A stretch of DNA of 64,000 nt from NCBI GenBank assembly GCA_050746125.1, contig JBOGKX010000142.1, forward strand, positions 1 to 64,000, read 5' to 3'. Of the stretch, positions 7,470-18,462 are shown in pieces. The translations under genes and the position numbers were made by a program. How positions within the stretch are numbered: position 1 is the first letter of the stretch; every line of letters starts with the position of its first letter. The DNA is from JAJPKR01 sp050746125 (GTDB taxonomy: Bacteria; Acidobacteriota; Terriglobia; Terriglobales; SCQP01). A model generated the notes under the pieces. It made no database searches. It was given only the letters and a program-made list of their open reading frames with translations, and was not told the origin of the DNA.

Positions 7470-8108
7470 ATGCGCATGCGTTGGATGTATATTTCGCTAC
7501 TCGTCGTGGCCAGCGCCCTATTCGCGCTGGGCGACGGCATTCCGGTCAATGGCCCGAGCGATCCGCAGGTCAGCATTGGCGGCGGCCGGGATGCGGTGCC
7601 GATTACGAGCTTGAATTTCACCTTTTTCACCGACAGCGGCACGACCGGCTATTTCGGCGGCGATTGCTCGCTAGGCACGCTTGACAACAACGTGGCCGTG
7701 CCCAATTGCGCGTTCGAGAACGACACCGGCATGACGATTCTCTCCATGTCGTTGGGGATTCCGGAAACGTTGCAAGGGGCGGTGGCCAATGGGCAGGAAG
7801 TAGTAAGTTGCCTGACGCAGTTGCAGCTGAACGGCAGCGACACCGCCTTCGACGATTGCTATGTTACGCCTACTGCCGTCGTCTTCGACACGGTCAACGA
7901 CGACGGCAACGACGCCGACGACCTCGGACTGCTTCCGGGCCAGACATTTCAAATTAGCCTCGACCCCTGGCCGACCAACACCCTGCTCAGCATTACGTCG
8001 ACGCCGGCGGTACCCGAGCCCCCGACTGGAGAGCTCCTCGCCACGGGCCTATTGCTAGCCGGGGCGGCTTGGAGCTGGCGGCGGCGCGCCGCGGTCATTG
8101 CCCGCTAG
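7470..8108 (+). CDS. PEP-CTERM anchored secreted protein
   Basis: A 212-residue protein with an N-terminal signal peptide (WMYISLLVVASALFALG) and a classic C-terminal PEP-CTERM sorting signal: VPEPPTGELL, a hydrophobic helix (TGLLLAGAAW) and a final arginine-rich tail (WRRRAA). Proteins of this kind are cleaved and anchored by an exosortase and are usually linked to extracellular polysaccharide. The central domain has paired cysteines and Asp/Asn-rich segments (DTVNDDGNDADD) but no recognised fold. No exosortase gene is in the window. Its stop overlaps the end of the convergent kinase gene by 14 bases. Confidence 0.85.
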   Translation: MRMRWMYISLLVVASALFALGDGIPVNGPSDPQVSIGGGRDAVPITSLNFTFFTDSGTTGYFGGDCSLGTLDNNVAVPNCAFENDTGMTILSMSLGIPETLQGAVANGQEVVSCLTQLQLNGSDTAFDDCYVTPTAVVFDTVNDDGNDADDLGLLPGQTFQISLDPWPTNTLLSITSTPAVPEPPTGELLATGLLLAGAAWSWRRRAAVIAR

Positions 8109-10866
8109 CGGACGCGACCAGGCGGATAAAGTCAGGACGGCTCTGTAGGGTGCTCAGTTCGGGATCTTGGCGCGCCTCAACGGCGGAATAGCCGCGCGCG
8201 AGCGCCTGGCGAAGCGCCGCCATGGCCGCGTTGGGGCGACGATCAAGGGCGTTCACGACGGCCTGGATATAGACCAGGTCCACGGCGGTGGGCGCGATGG
8301 CGCGCGCGCGGTGCACGAACAGAGAGGCTTGAGAGTCGTTGCCTTCCTTCGCGTAATAGAGGGCGAGACTGCCCATGGCGTGCGCGTCGCGAGGGTTCAC
8401 CTGCAACTCTTGGAAGGCCAGGGTGATGGCACGGTCGTAGGTGGCTTTGGCCTGAGAGGTTTGTCCGGTCCAGCGCAGAGCGTCGGCCAAATTGCCTAGA
8501 TCGAGCTCGGAATGAGGCCGCAACGCCACCGCCTTTTGAAACAGTGGCAGGGATTTGGCGTATTGGTGCAGGTAGAAGTAGGCGACGCCGAGGTTGGAGT
8601 AGCCATCGGCGGAGGGGCTGAGGGCCACGGCGCGCTTGAGCGGCGCCAGACTGGCCTGGTACTGGCCTTCGCCCAGCAGGACGGCGCCAGAGTTCAAGTA
8701 GCCGAGCGCGTTGTTGGGCGCCAGTTCCGTGACGCGCCGGTATTCGATCAGAGCCTGCGGGTAGCGGCTCAAGCGGAACAGGCAATTCCCCAGCAATAAA
8801 TAGTTCAGCCAGTAATACGGATTGAGCTGCACGGCTTTCTGATAGGCGTTGACGGCGGCGGCGGATTTATCTTCGGCCAGGTAAGCGGCGCCCAGGGAGC
8901 GATAGGCATCGTCGGAGGTAGGTACGAGGCGAAGCGCTTGCAAGAGTTCGGTCACGGCCTGATCGGTCTTGCCAGTGGCGCCCAGCACGCGGCCGCGCGC
9001 CAGCAGGACGTCAGGCTGGTTGGGATCGAGCTGCGCCGCGTGATCGGCGGCGGCAGTAGCCTTTTCAGCCCAAAATGCGTCGCGCGTGAGGTCATATTCA
9101 TTGAGGCTGGCGTCGGCAATGCCAGCGTAGGCCAATCCGAAGCGAGAATCTTTGTTCAGGGCCTGAGTAAAGAGGGCGATGGCGCTCTGGTCGGCGGCGG
9201 TAGTACGCTCGGCCCGCAGTGCTTGGCGACCGCGCAAATAGAGGTCGTAGGCGGCGAGATTTTCGGTGGGATGGGCGACGGCTTGCGCCATCTCGGCGGG
9301 CGTGGAGCGCAGCTGCAAAGCCGATGCCAGCCCGCCGTAGATCTCGTCTTCGAGGGTGAAGAGGTCTCCCACCGCGCCGTCGAACTCGCGCTCCCAAAGG
9401 CGCTGGCCGCTGGCGGCGTTGTCGAGGGTGACGATCACGCGCAAACGATTGCCAGCCGCGGCGACTTTGCCTTGCACGACGAGGTTGGCGCCCAGATCGC
9501 GCGCCATCGCCTTCCACGGCTTGGCGACGCCAGACTGCGCGGCCGCGTCGCGCGAGGTCAAGTGCAGATCCGGAAGCTGAAACAAGCGGGCGGAGAGCGA
9601 ATCGGCGATACCCGTGGCGACATAGCCGGCGCCGGCGGGGCCGAGGAAGTGAAAGGGCAGGACGGCCACGAATTTGCCGCGCGCCAAGGGCGGAATCGAA
9701 CCGACGGCCGCGGCGGGAGCGGCGGCTGGGGCGCGATGCGACCACCACCAAGCAGCGCCTCCGGCCAGGCAAAGGACGGCGATGGCGGCCACGCTCCCGA
9801 GGCGCAGGCGCGAGCCGAGCAGCGTTCCCCAGCGCGGGAACCGCCGGGGCACGGCCGCGGAACCGGCCTCGCCGCCGAGATCCGCAAGCATTTCGCGCGC
9901 GGATTGGTAGCGGTCCTCCGGGCGCGGCTCCAAACAGCGCAGCATGACTTGGCGCAGCGACGGCGGCAGATCCGGCTGCGCCAAGCGCGGATCGCGCGGC
10001 CGAGCTTTGACGCGCTGGTACATCAACTGGAAGGCCGTTTCGCCATGGAAGGGCGTATCGCCGGTCGCCATCTCGTAGAGGATGATGCCGACGCTGTAGA
10101 GATCGCTGCGAGCGTCGGTGGGGCGGCCCTCGACCTGCTCCGGCGACATGTAGCGGGGCGTGCCCAGCAAGGCTCCCGCCTGGGTCATGCCGGCCTGGGT
10201 TTCCTGCAAAGATTTGGCGAGGCCGAAATCGGTCACGAAGACGTTGCCGGCCTTGTCGAGCAACAGATTCTGGGGCTTGAGATCGCGGTGCACCACGCCT
10301 TGCTCGTGGGCCGCGGCCAGGGCCTCGAGAATCTGGCGGGTCAGGCGCGCCGCCTCGTGCGGCGGCAGCCGGCCCTCGCGGCGCAGGCGGCGCTGCAGGT
10401 CCTCGCCATCGATATAGGCCATCGAAATGAACTTGACGCCGCCGGCTTCGCCCAAATCGTGAATCCGCAGGACGTTTTTCTGCGAAATGCGGCTGGCAAG
10501 CAGTAGCTCCTGCTTGAAGCGCCGCATCATCTCCTCGTCGGCGGCCAGCGAGGGCTGGATGACCTTGAGGGCGACGGTTCGGTCAAGTTCGCGATCGTAA
10601 GCGCGATAGACGCGACCCATGCCGCCCTCGCCCAGGAGAGCCTCGACGCGATAGCGTGGGCCGAAGTCGGCGCCCGCCTCGGGAGGCAGCGCGGACGGCG
10701 CCGGCGCGGCGGAAGCGGCCGAAGGCGGCAGAGTGATGCCTGAAGCGGCGACCAAGGTGGCGGTATCGTCGGCGACGAAGTCCGCTACCAGGACTGCCGA
10801 GCCGCAACGCGAACAGGCAGACTGCAACTCTTCCGCGACTTGGCCGCACTGAGTACAGTGGCGCAA
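8095..10866 (-). CDS. Serine/threonine protein kinase with zinc ribbon, membrane anchor and TPR repeats
   Basis: A 923-residue signalling protein. A four-cysteine zinc ribbon (Cys4, 7, 18, 21) is followed by a PknB-type kinase domain (about 70-330) with a Gly-rich loop (LGEGGMGRVY), Lys101 in VALKV, HRD at 193-195 and DFG at 213-215, so it looks catalytically complete. One transmembrane helix (about 355-375) leads to a domain of the type found with TPR kinases and adenylate cyclases (FVAVLPFHFLGP..GIADSLSARL), and the C-terminal 400 residues contain multiple TPR units. The kinase should face the cytoplasm and the TPR part the periplasm. Its target is unknown; the convergent PEP-CTERM gene may simply be a neighbour. 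Confidence 0.9.
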   Translation of the reverse strand: MRHCTQCGQVAEELQSACSRCGSAVLVADFVADDTATLVAASGITLPPSAASAAPAPSALPPEAGADFGPRYRVEALLGEGGMGRVYRAYDRELDRTVALKVIQPSLAADEEMMRRFKQELLLASRISQKNVLRIHDLGEAGGVKFISMAYIDGEDLQRRLRREGRLPPHEAARLTRQILEALAAAHEQGVVHRDLKPQNLLLDKAGNVFVTDFGLAKSLQETQAGMTQAGALLGTPRYMSPEQVEGRPTDARSDLYSVGIILYEMATGDTPFHGETAFQLMYQRVKARPRDPRLAQPDLPPSLRQVMLRCLEPRPEDRYQSAREMLADLGGEAGSAAVPRRFPRWGTLLGSRLRLGSVAAIAVLCLAGGAAWWWSHRAPAAAPAAAVGSIPPLARGKFVAVLPFHFLGPAGAGYVATGIADSLSARLFQLPDLHLTSRDAAAQSGVAKPWKAMARDLGANLVVQGKVAAAGNRLRVIVTLDNAASGQRLWEREFDGAVGDLFTLEDEIYGGLASALQLRSTPAEMAQAVAHPTENLAAYDLYLRGRQALRAERTTAADQSAIALFTQALNKDSRFGLAYAGIADASLNEYDLTRDAFWAEKATAAADHAAQLDPNQPDVLLARGRVLGATGKTDQAVTELLQALRLVPTSDDAYRSLGAAYLAEDKSAAAVNAYQKAVQLNPYYWLNYLLLGNCLFRLSRYPQALIEYRRVTELAPNNALGYLNSGAVLLGEGQYQASLAPLKRAVALSPSADGYSNLGVAYFYLHQYAKSLPLFQKAVALRPHSELDLGNLADALRWTGQTSQAKATYDRAITLAFQELQVNPRDAHAMGSLALYYAKEGNDSQASLFVHRARAIAPTAVDLVYIQAVVNALDRRPNAAMAALRQALARGYSAVEARQDPELSTLQSRPDFIRLVASASGQ

Positions 10867-10961
10867 GACACTTCGCTCCCCCGCTGCGGAGCGGATGTCC
10901 GCCGCGCGGCGCAGTTGCGATTATCCTCTAGGCGCTCGAGGCGAGCAACCTGACCGGAGGC

Positions 10962-12902
10962 TTAGGGCTCGAGGTGGGGCAGCTGTGTAACTTTGCCGTT
11001 CTCGGCATCCTGGATGGAAATGCGGTCGGTGGCGAGGGTTTGGCCGGTGAGCTCATTCAACTGCACGCGCGCGATCTGATAGTTCGACAGCGCCGCCACC
11101 AAAGTCTGGCGCGCCGCCGTCAGGTTGGTCTCGTCGGTGACGACGGTGGTGATCACGCCCGCACCCAACGCCAGGCGCTTCCGATCGGCCGCCAGCGTCT
11201 CTTGATCCAGTTGCATGGCTTGGCGCGCCGCGGCCACCGCCGCCCGGTCCTCCCGCAAGGCGAACTGCGCGTTGCGCACCTCGAGCACGATCTGGTTGAT
11301 TGCCTGCTGGTATTGGACTTGCGACTGGCGGTACTCCAGTTGGGCGCGGATGGCGTCGGCCTGGGCGGCGCGATTGCGAATGGGAATTTGCAGCGTCAAG
11401 CCCACCGCATAGGTCGGGTAGTCGCCGCGCATCAGCGCGTTGAAGTTGCTGCCAAAGCCGGAGGCGCCAGGGCGGAAGTTGGACGGCAGCTGGATGAAGA
11501 ACGGTAGCGAGGCGGGCGCGGTCGCCACGCCAGCCAGGGCATTGGCGCCATACGAAGCGTTGAGATTGAGCGAAGGCAGGAGCTCGTTGCGGATGGCCTT
11601 CATCGAAACTCGCTCGTTCTTGAGGTTGATGCGGGAAATGGCCAACTCCGGCCGGTGCTCCAGCGCTTCATGGATGAGGTCCTGAATCGGCCGCACCGTC
11701 TCGTTGGCCGGCACCGAGATCTCGTCGGTGGGCACGACGTTTGCATTCAACAGCACCGGATCGGTCATGTTCTTGGTTACGGCGTTGAGCAGCAGCAGCT
11801 TTTGATATTCGTAGTTCGTCTCGGCCGCGGTCAGCGTCTGCTTGTCGTTGGCGACAAGCGATTGCTGCTTCATGACGTCGAGCGGAATCATGGTGCCGAT
11901 TTGCACCTGGCGCTGATCGTCGGCCAGAATCCGCTGCGCCTCGTCGAGCGATTGGCGTGCCACCGCGGCGGCATCGCGGGCGCTTACCGCATCCCAGTAG
12001 ATCTCCTCGATCTGGGTCACCGTGGCCTCGACTTGGTGGCGAAAGGCGATGTCGGAGATTTCGCGGTTGTTGCGCGCCAGCACCAGGTTACGCCCGTTGA
12101 CGCTGGCGCCGAAGCCGAGCAGCAGGGGCTGGCTGAGGGTGACGGTCATGCCCGAGTTCAGGGTAGGGTTGAAGAGCGTGTAGGCGTCGTTGTTGCTCTG
12201 CCGCGTGTTGGTGAAGCTGACGTCGAGCTTGGTGCCCGGCGACCAGATTTGGTCATAACTGAAGTTGGCGGTGCCGGTGTGCGCGACCAACTGCGTGGTG
12301 CCGGTGATAAAACTTACCGATTGCGGCGTGGTTTGGTCTTGCGCCGAGAGAGATGTGGTGAAGGTGGGATCGAAATTGGGCGCCGGCGGCCCACCCCCCA
12401 GCGTGGAGGTCACGATGCCGGCCGCGCCCGCCCCCGCGCCCCCCGGCGAGGGAATCGTTCCGCCCGAGCCAGCGCCGCCGGCGCCCGCCCCGCTGGTGGT
12501 AGCGGCGCCGCCGCCGGGCGTGCCGACGACCAAGCCGGTCGAGACGCCATGCGGCGCCTGGCCGGAGCGAGACCGCAGGATATCGGTGTCGGCGATCGGC
12601 AAGTTGTAGCGCTGAATGACGATATCGAGGTTGTTTTCGAGCGCCAGGGCGACGGCTTCATCGAGGCTCAGGTTCAGCTGGCCGTCGTGGAGCAGCGCAT
12701 AGACGCGCTTGCTGTTGCGCAAATCGGCGGGCGGCACGGGCACGGGTTGCTGGCCAAACAGGGTCCCCCACCAGCCGCGTCCGCGGCTGTAGTTGATGCC
12801 GGCCGGATTGTAATCAATCTTACTGTTTTGCGCCGAGGCGGCGACGGTAGAAGCGAGGAGAGCGGCGGCGGCCAACAATACGGCGAGCGAGCGAGTGCGC
12901 AT
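10962..12902 (-). CDS. TolC-family outer membrane efflux protein
   Basis: A 646-residue outer-membrane channel component. The start at 12902 gives a signal peptide (RSLAVLLAAAALLASTVAASA). The first OEP domain opens with LSLDEAVALALENNLDIVIQ and the long coiled-coil hairpins typical of TolC follow (for example VEATVTQIEEIYWDAVSARD, and NAQFALREDRAAVAAARQAM). A Gly/Ala/Pro-rich, low-complexity segment of about 60 residues (GGGAATTSGAGAGG..) is inserted near residue 110-170, which makes the protein longer than the usual 450-500. No inner-membrane pump or adaptor gene is adjacent, so the transport system it serves is unknown. Confidence 0.88.
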   Translation of the reverse strand: MRTRSLAVLLAAAALLASTVAASAQNSKIDYNPAGINYSRGRGWWGTLFGQQPVPVPPADLRNSKRVYALLHDGQLNLSLDEAVALALENNLDIVIQRYNLPIADTDILRSRSGQAPHGVSTGLVVGTPGGGAATTSGAGAGGAGSGGTIPSPGGAGAGAAGIVTSTLGGGPPAPNFDPTFTTSLSAQDQTTPQSVSFITGTTQLVAHTGTANFSYDQIWSPGTKLDVSFTNTRQSNNDAYTLFNPTLNSGMTVTLSQPLLLGFGASVNGRNLVLARNNREISDIAFRHQVEATVTQIEEIYWDAVSARDAAAVARQSLDEAQRILADDQRQVQIGTMIPLDVMKQQSLVANDKQTLTAAETNYEYQKLLLLNAVTKNMTDPVLLNANVVPTDEISVPANETVRPIQDLIHEALEHRPELAISRINLKNERVSMKAIRNELLPSLNLNASYGANALAGVATAPASLPFFIQLPSNFRPGASGFGSNFNALMRGDYPTYAVGLTLQIPIRNRAAQADAIRAQLEYRQSQVQYQQAINQIVLEVRNAQFALREDRAAVAAARQAMQLDQETLAADRKRLALGAGVITTVVTDETNLTAARQTLVAALSNYQIARVQLNELTGQTLATDRISIQDAENGKVTQLPHLEP

Positions 12903-13021
12903 GAAGAGTAGTGTCCTCTTGTGAATACCGAGAACTGGCCGCAAGGTTTCACGAAATTCCGCGGCAAGGCGGCGGAGACCGCCCTGGACGCCGCTGGCGT
13001 TACCGGCTGGCAACTCGCCGG

Positions 13022-14122
13022 TCACTCCAGCACGATCGTTTTTAGAAATTGCGCCGATTTGCGGACGCCGACCTCGGGCACTGTGGTGGGGTCCTCGTGC
13101 TCGATCGAGAGGGTGTAGTCGTAGCCGACATTCTTGAGGGCGGAGACGATGCGCTTCCAATAGAGGGTGTCGTGGCCGTAACCGACGATGGCATAGCTCC
13201 AGGAACGATGTAGCACATCGGTATAGGGAGTCAGATCGAGGAAACCGTTGATGGCGTAGTTTTCCGGGTCGAGGACGGCGTCCTTGGCATGGAAGTGAAA
13301 GAGCGCGCCCTCCTCGCCGAGTTTCGTGACCACCGCCGGCCCGTCCACGCCTTGGGCGAACATGTTGCTGAGATCGAGGTTGCAGCCGATGTTGTCGCCG
13401 ACGGCGGCGCGCAGCCTCAGCAGCGTCGCAACGTTGTAAACGGAGTAGCCGGGATCGAACTCCAGGGCTACGCGGCGGCCATGGCGGCGGGCCGCGGCCG
13501 CTGCTTGCCGCCAATACGGAATCACTTTCTCCCGCCACTGCCAATCGAGCAAGGCGACGTATTCGGGCCGCTCCAGGCTGGTCACCCAGTTGGGCCGCTG
13601 GCCGCCGCGATCGTCGCCAGGACAGCCGCTGAAGCCGACCACGACCGGGACGTCCATCAGCTCGGCCAGGCGCAGCGTCTTCAAATAAACGTCATTGGTG
13701 CGGCGAGCGGCGGCGGCATCGGGATCGAGCGGGTTGCCATGGCAACTGAAGGCGCTGATCGCCAGCCCATGCTGGCTGAACTGCTGGCGGTAGGCACGGC
13801 GGCGGCCGGCATCGGCGAGGAGGTCGTCCACCGGGCAGTGGGCGGCGCCGGGGTCGTTGCCAGTGCCGATCTCGAGCATTTGCAAGCCGAGCCGCTGCGC
13901 GTAGTCGAGCACCCAGCCGAGCGGCTTGTCGTTGAAGGGCCAGGTGAAGAGACCGAGGCGCAGGTGCGAAAGATAGCGTGGGTCGGCCGGCAGCTCGGCG
14001 GGCGCGCCGGACGGCTCGGCGCCTGGCTGCACGGCGAGGGCGGCGGCGGGCAGACCGGTAGCGGCGGCGGCGGTAGCGGCGGCGGAGGTGGTCAGGAAAC
14101 GGCGGCGGTTGTAGGAGTTCAT
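13022..14122 (-). CDS. Tat-exported sugar phosphate isomerase/epimerase-like TIM barrel protein
   Basis: A 366-residue protein of the xylose isomerase-like (AP endonuclease 2) superfamily. It begins with a clear twin-arginine signal (NRRRFLTTSAAATAAA) and continues with barrel motifs: LQMLEIGTGND, ISAFSCHGNPLDP, VALEFDPGYSVYNV, GCNLDLSNMFAQG, FHFHAKD and LSIEHEDP. The conserved Glu, Asp and His residues that bind a divalent metal appear to be present. Such exported isomerases occur widely in acidobacteria and planctomycetes and probably act on sugars in the periplasm, but the substrate cannot be read from the sequence. Its start lies 70 bases from that of the divergent CRTAC1 protein, which is also Tat-exported. 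Confidence 0.82.
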   Translation of the reverse strand: MNSYNRRRFLTTSAAATAAAATGLPAAALAVQPGAEPSGAPAELPADPRYLSHLRLGLFTWPFNDKPLGWVLDYAQRLGLQMLEIGTGNDPGAAHCPVDDLLADAGRRRAYRQQFSQHGLAISAFSCHGNPLDPDAAAARRTNDVYLKTLRLAELMDVPVVVGFSGCPGDDRGGQRPNWVTSLERPEYVALLDWQWREKVIPYWRQAAAAARRHGRRVALEFDPGYSVYNVATLLRLRAAVGDNIGCNLDLSNMFAQGVDGPAVVTKLGEEGALFHFHAKDAVLDPENYAINGFLDLTPYTDVLHRSWSYAIVGYGHDTLYWKRIVSALKNVGYDYTLSIEHEDPTTVPEVGVRKSAQFLKTIVLE

Positions 14123-14192
14123 GGCGAAGAGGAGACCATGATAGCGGAGGCGAGCCGCTGTCCAGCGCTGTTTGCTATATTGAAAATCCTCG

Positions 14193-15929
<1,737 letters not shown>

Positions 15930-15945
15930 CGGGCGGGGGATGGGG

Positions 15946-17799
15946 CTAGGGGGCGGCGGACAGCGGCTGCCGTTGGGCGCGGATCTCGCCATTCTCGACG
16001 GCGGCGACGAAGGCTTCCACCACCGCCGGCGAATAGCGAACGCCGGAGGCTCCGGTGATGATGGCGACTACCTTGTCGATGTCGTGCGCCGCTTGATAGG
16101 GGCGTTCCGTGGTCATGGCATCGAAGGTATCGGCCACCGAAATGATCTTGGCCACCAGGGGAATCTGTTCGTCGCGCAGGCCATAGGGATAGCCGCTGCC
16201 ATTGACCGCCTCGTGGTGCAGCTCGATGCCGGGGATGGCTTCGTGCAACTGTTCGACCTGGCGGACGATATTGGCGCCCTTGATGGTGTGCTGCTTCATC
16301 ACCGAGAATTCCTCGCTGGACAGCGCGCCGGGCTTTTTGAGAATGCGATCGTCGATGCCGATCTTGCCCACGTCATGCAGCTGGGCGGCGATGCGCACGA
16401 TTTCGATCTCCTCCTCGGACAGGTTGAGGCGGCGGGCAATCGAGACCGAGTAGCGCGTGACGCGGTCGGAATGGCCGCGGGTATACGGGTCTTTCATATC
16501 CACCGCCTGGGCCAGCAGGCGAATGGAGCCGAGGAATAGTTCGCGGTTTTTGGCGGCGGCGATCTTGAGATCGTTGACGTAACGCTCGATCTCATCCGCC
16601 ATCTGGTTGAAGTTGCGGGCCAGATCGCCGATTTCGGTGCGGCTTTTCACCGCCACGCGGCCGACCAGTTCCCGCCGCGCCAAGGCTTGTGCCTGATCGC
16701 GCAGCAAGCGCAAGGGCTGGGTAAGGCGGCTAGAGAACAGCACGCCCAACTCGACGCTGATGATCAAGATCGCCAGCATCAGGAAGTAGCCTTCGTGCTC
16801 CAACTGCTGTGCCGCGGCAAAGGCTAGGCTTTCCGGGCGCTGCACCACGACGGCCCAGCGGAGGTCGGGAATGGCGGAATAGGTCGCCAGCATGGCCACG
16901 GGCCCATTGGGGCTGGCTTCGCTGTAGGAAGTGGTCTCGGAGGCCAGCGGCTTGCCATGCCACGAAAGTAGGCGGCGCACGATCTCCAAATGGCTGAGAT
17001 CCTGGCCGAGGATGGCGGAAGAATGGCCATCCTTGCCACCAGCCGCGATTAGCTTGCCGCGCTCATCGACGATATAGGATTCCAAGCCGGTTCCGGCCAT
17101 CTCGTCGAGGCGCTGCTGTACCGGCGCGAAGCTTTCGACTTCCAGGATCACGCCGATCACGTTTCCAGCCGAGAGCAGCGGCGCGCTGCGCAGCATCACG
17201 GGCATCTTGCGTTCGCGAAAGGCGGTCTCGACCGGGACGTACGTGTTCTGGCCGGTACGGGAAACGAGATAGGCGCGTTCCATGGCCCGGCTGAGGAAGG
17301 GATCGACGGCGGGCAGCCGCGAGGCGGTCACGCCTTGGGTTTGGTTATTGATGATCGAGACGTAGAGCAGGCCGGGCGCCGATGTCAGGGCCTGGTGCAA
17401 GAGGCCGCGTACCTCAGGTATATCCACGCGATCACCGCTCAAATCGCCATTGGCCAGGACCACCACGGCGGAGGCCAAGTGTTGCAAGGCGATACCGCCC
17501 AGACGGTGGTAGAGGCCGACCTCGTCGGCAAGGGAGCGGGTGGTCGCGGTTTGAAACTCGCGCTCCTTGGTGCGCAAGGCGTCACGATTCAGCGAAATTA
17601 CCCGCGTGCCATAGAAGAACAGCGGAGCCACGCCGACCAAAATCAGCGTAAGGACAATCAGGTACGAAAGCTTGAGGCGCGGGCGCACGAATTGCTCGTC
17701 CACCAATTTGCGGGAGCTGCCCGAGGGGATGCGGCGATCATAAGGGCTGGGCGAGGGTGGAGACAACTGTTTCGTAGGGATAGGTGACGGGAAAGACAA
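15946..17799 (-). CDS. Membrane-bound HD-GYP domain c-di-GMP phosphodiesterase
   Basis: A 617-residue sensor enzyme. Two transmembrane helices (about 44-64 and 338-356) enclose a periplasmic Cache-like sensor domain; a HAMP segment (about 357-410) and a C-terminal HD-GYP domain follow. The catalytic signature is intact: HDVGKIGIDDRIL with His475-Asp476, HHEAVNGSGYP with GYP at 536-538, and DTFDAMTTERPY. The enzyme should hydrolyse cyclic di-GMP in response to a periplasmic ligand. The longest frame uses a TTG start at 17799, while a GTG at 17703 is also possible; neither has a convincing ribosome binding site. It lies 31 bases downstream of the small membrane protein gene and may be co-transcribed with it. 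Confidence 0.9.
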   Translation of the reverse strand: MSFPSPIPTKQLSPPSPSPYDRRIPSGSSRKLVDEQFVRPRLKLSYLIVLTLILVGVAPLFFYGTRVISLNRDALRTKEREFQTATTRSLADEVGLYHRLGGIALQHLASAVVVLANGDLSGDRVDIPEVRGLLHQALTSAPGLLYVSIINNQTQGVTASRLPAVDPFLSRAMERAYLVSRTGQNTYVPVETAFRERKMPVMLRSAPLLSAGNVIGVILEVESFAPVQQRLDEMAGTGLESYIVDERGKLIAAGGKDGHSSAILGQDLSHLEIVRRLLSWHGKPLASETTSYSEASPNGPVAMLATYSAIPDLRWAVVVQRPESLAFAAAQQLEHEGYFLMLAILIISVELGVLFSSRLTQPLRLLRDQAQALARRELVGRVAVKSRTEIGDLARNFNQMADEIERYVNDLKIAAAKNRELFLGSIRLLAQAVDMKDPYTRGHSDRVTRYSVSIARRLNLSEEEIEIVRIAAQLHDVGKIGIDDRILKKPGALSSEEFSVMKQHTIKGANIVRQVEQLHEAIPGIELHHEAVNGSGYPYGLRDEQIPLVAKIISVADTFDAMTTERPYQAAHDIDKVVAIITGASGVRYSPAVVEAFVAAVENGEIRAQRQPLSAAP

Positions 17800-17830
17800 T
17801 GGGCGGGGGATCGCGGCGCGGCGCCGCGGC

Positions 17831-18430
17831 TCAGAGGCAGAGAATCAACAGTGCCAACATCGTCGCCAGCCATAGCGGACACAGCCAGCGAAAAAGGGCA
17901 ACGCAGCGATTGATGTTGACTTGCTTGATGCGATAGATGTTCGAGGTCTCCATCATGGAATTGGAGTAGTCATGGAGAAATTCCTCGGGAGTCGCGGTGG
18001 CCAGGCGGCGCCAGTAGAGGTCCTCGTCCTGCCGATACTCGCGCAGCAGGCGCAGCGGGAAGAGCAAGCCTGGGGAGCGGCTATCGCGGCGCAGCACCTG
18101 GGCGCGGGCGGCATAGACTTGCGTCGCCTCATAGATCACGGCGAAAGCCAGCAACAGGTAAACCAGCGACAAACCGCCGACGCCCAGCCGCAGCGCCCGG
18201 CCGCCGGCGGCATGCAGGCCGGTGCCGAAGGCGCGCGATGCCAGCGTGCCGACGGCGGCGGTCAATATGCCGATGGCCGCAAGCAGAAAGCCAGCCTTTT
18301 CGTCCATGAAGCGAATCAACTCTTGCGTGTTCTGCAAGCAGGCTTGCGCGAACTCCAGGCGCAACTCCACGGCCGCCGCGGGGTCGAGGCTCGGTACGCC
18401 GGCATGCGGAGACGGGGTCGGAGTAGACAC
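17831..18430 (-). CDS. Pycsar effector-like (DUF5706) small membrane protein
   Basis: A 199-residue protein with three predicted membrane helices (about 46-64, 83-100 and 180-199). The N-terminal amphipathic segment ending FMDEKAGFLLAAIG, the GLLFPLRLLREY stretch and the helical FLHDYSNSMMETSNIYRIKQ segment before the last helix follow the pattern of the PycTM/DUF5706 family, whose characterised members disrupt the membrane on binding cyclic CMP or UMP during phage defence. No pyrimidine cyclase gene is nearby, so a defence role is not established here. The start is a GTG at 18430 with a weak ribosome site, 32 bases after the transglutaminase stop. The family call is from motif pattern only. 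Confidence 0.6.
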   Translation of the reverse strand: MSTPTPSPHAGVPSLDPAAAVELRLEFAQACLQNTQELIRFMDEKAGFLLAAIGILTAAVGTLASRAFGTGLHAAGGRALRLGVGGLSLVYLLLAFAVIYEATQVYAARAQVLRRDSRSPGLLFPLRLLREYRQDEDLYWRRLATATPEEFLHDYSNSMMETSNIYRIKQVNINRCVALFRWLCPLWLATMLALLILCL

Positions 18431-18462
18431 GAATCTGGCCCATGCTACCAGTTCGCAATGGA

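Noticed and set aside
8938..10506. Plus-strand open frame of 522 codons opposite the kinase gene
   Set aside because: Antisense shadow of the kinase/TPR gene; composition is Arg/Gly/Ala-rich and there is no domain signature.
12935..13015. Possible further copy of the interspersed repeat
   Set aside because: It shares only a short GGACGCCGCTGG match with copy A; the core right-hand block and hairpins are missing, so chance similarity in GC-rich DNA is likely.
12903..13544. Upstream extension of the TolC reading frame
   Set aside because: The extension overlaps the sugar isomerase gene and lacks homology; the signal peptide begins at 12902.
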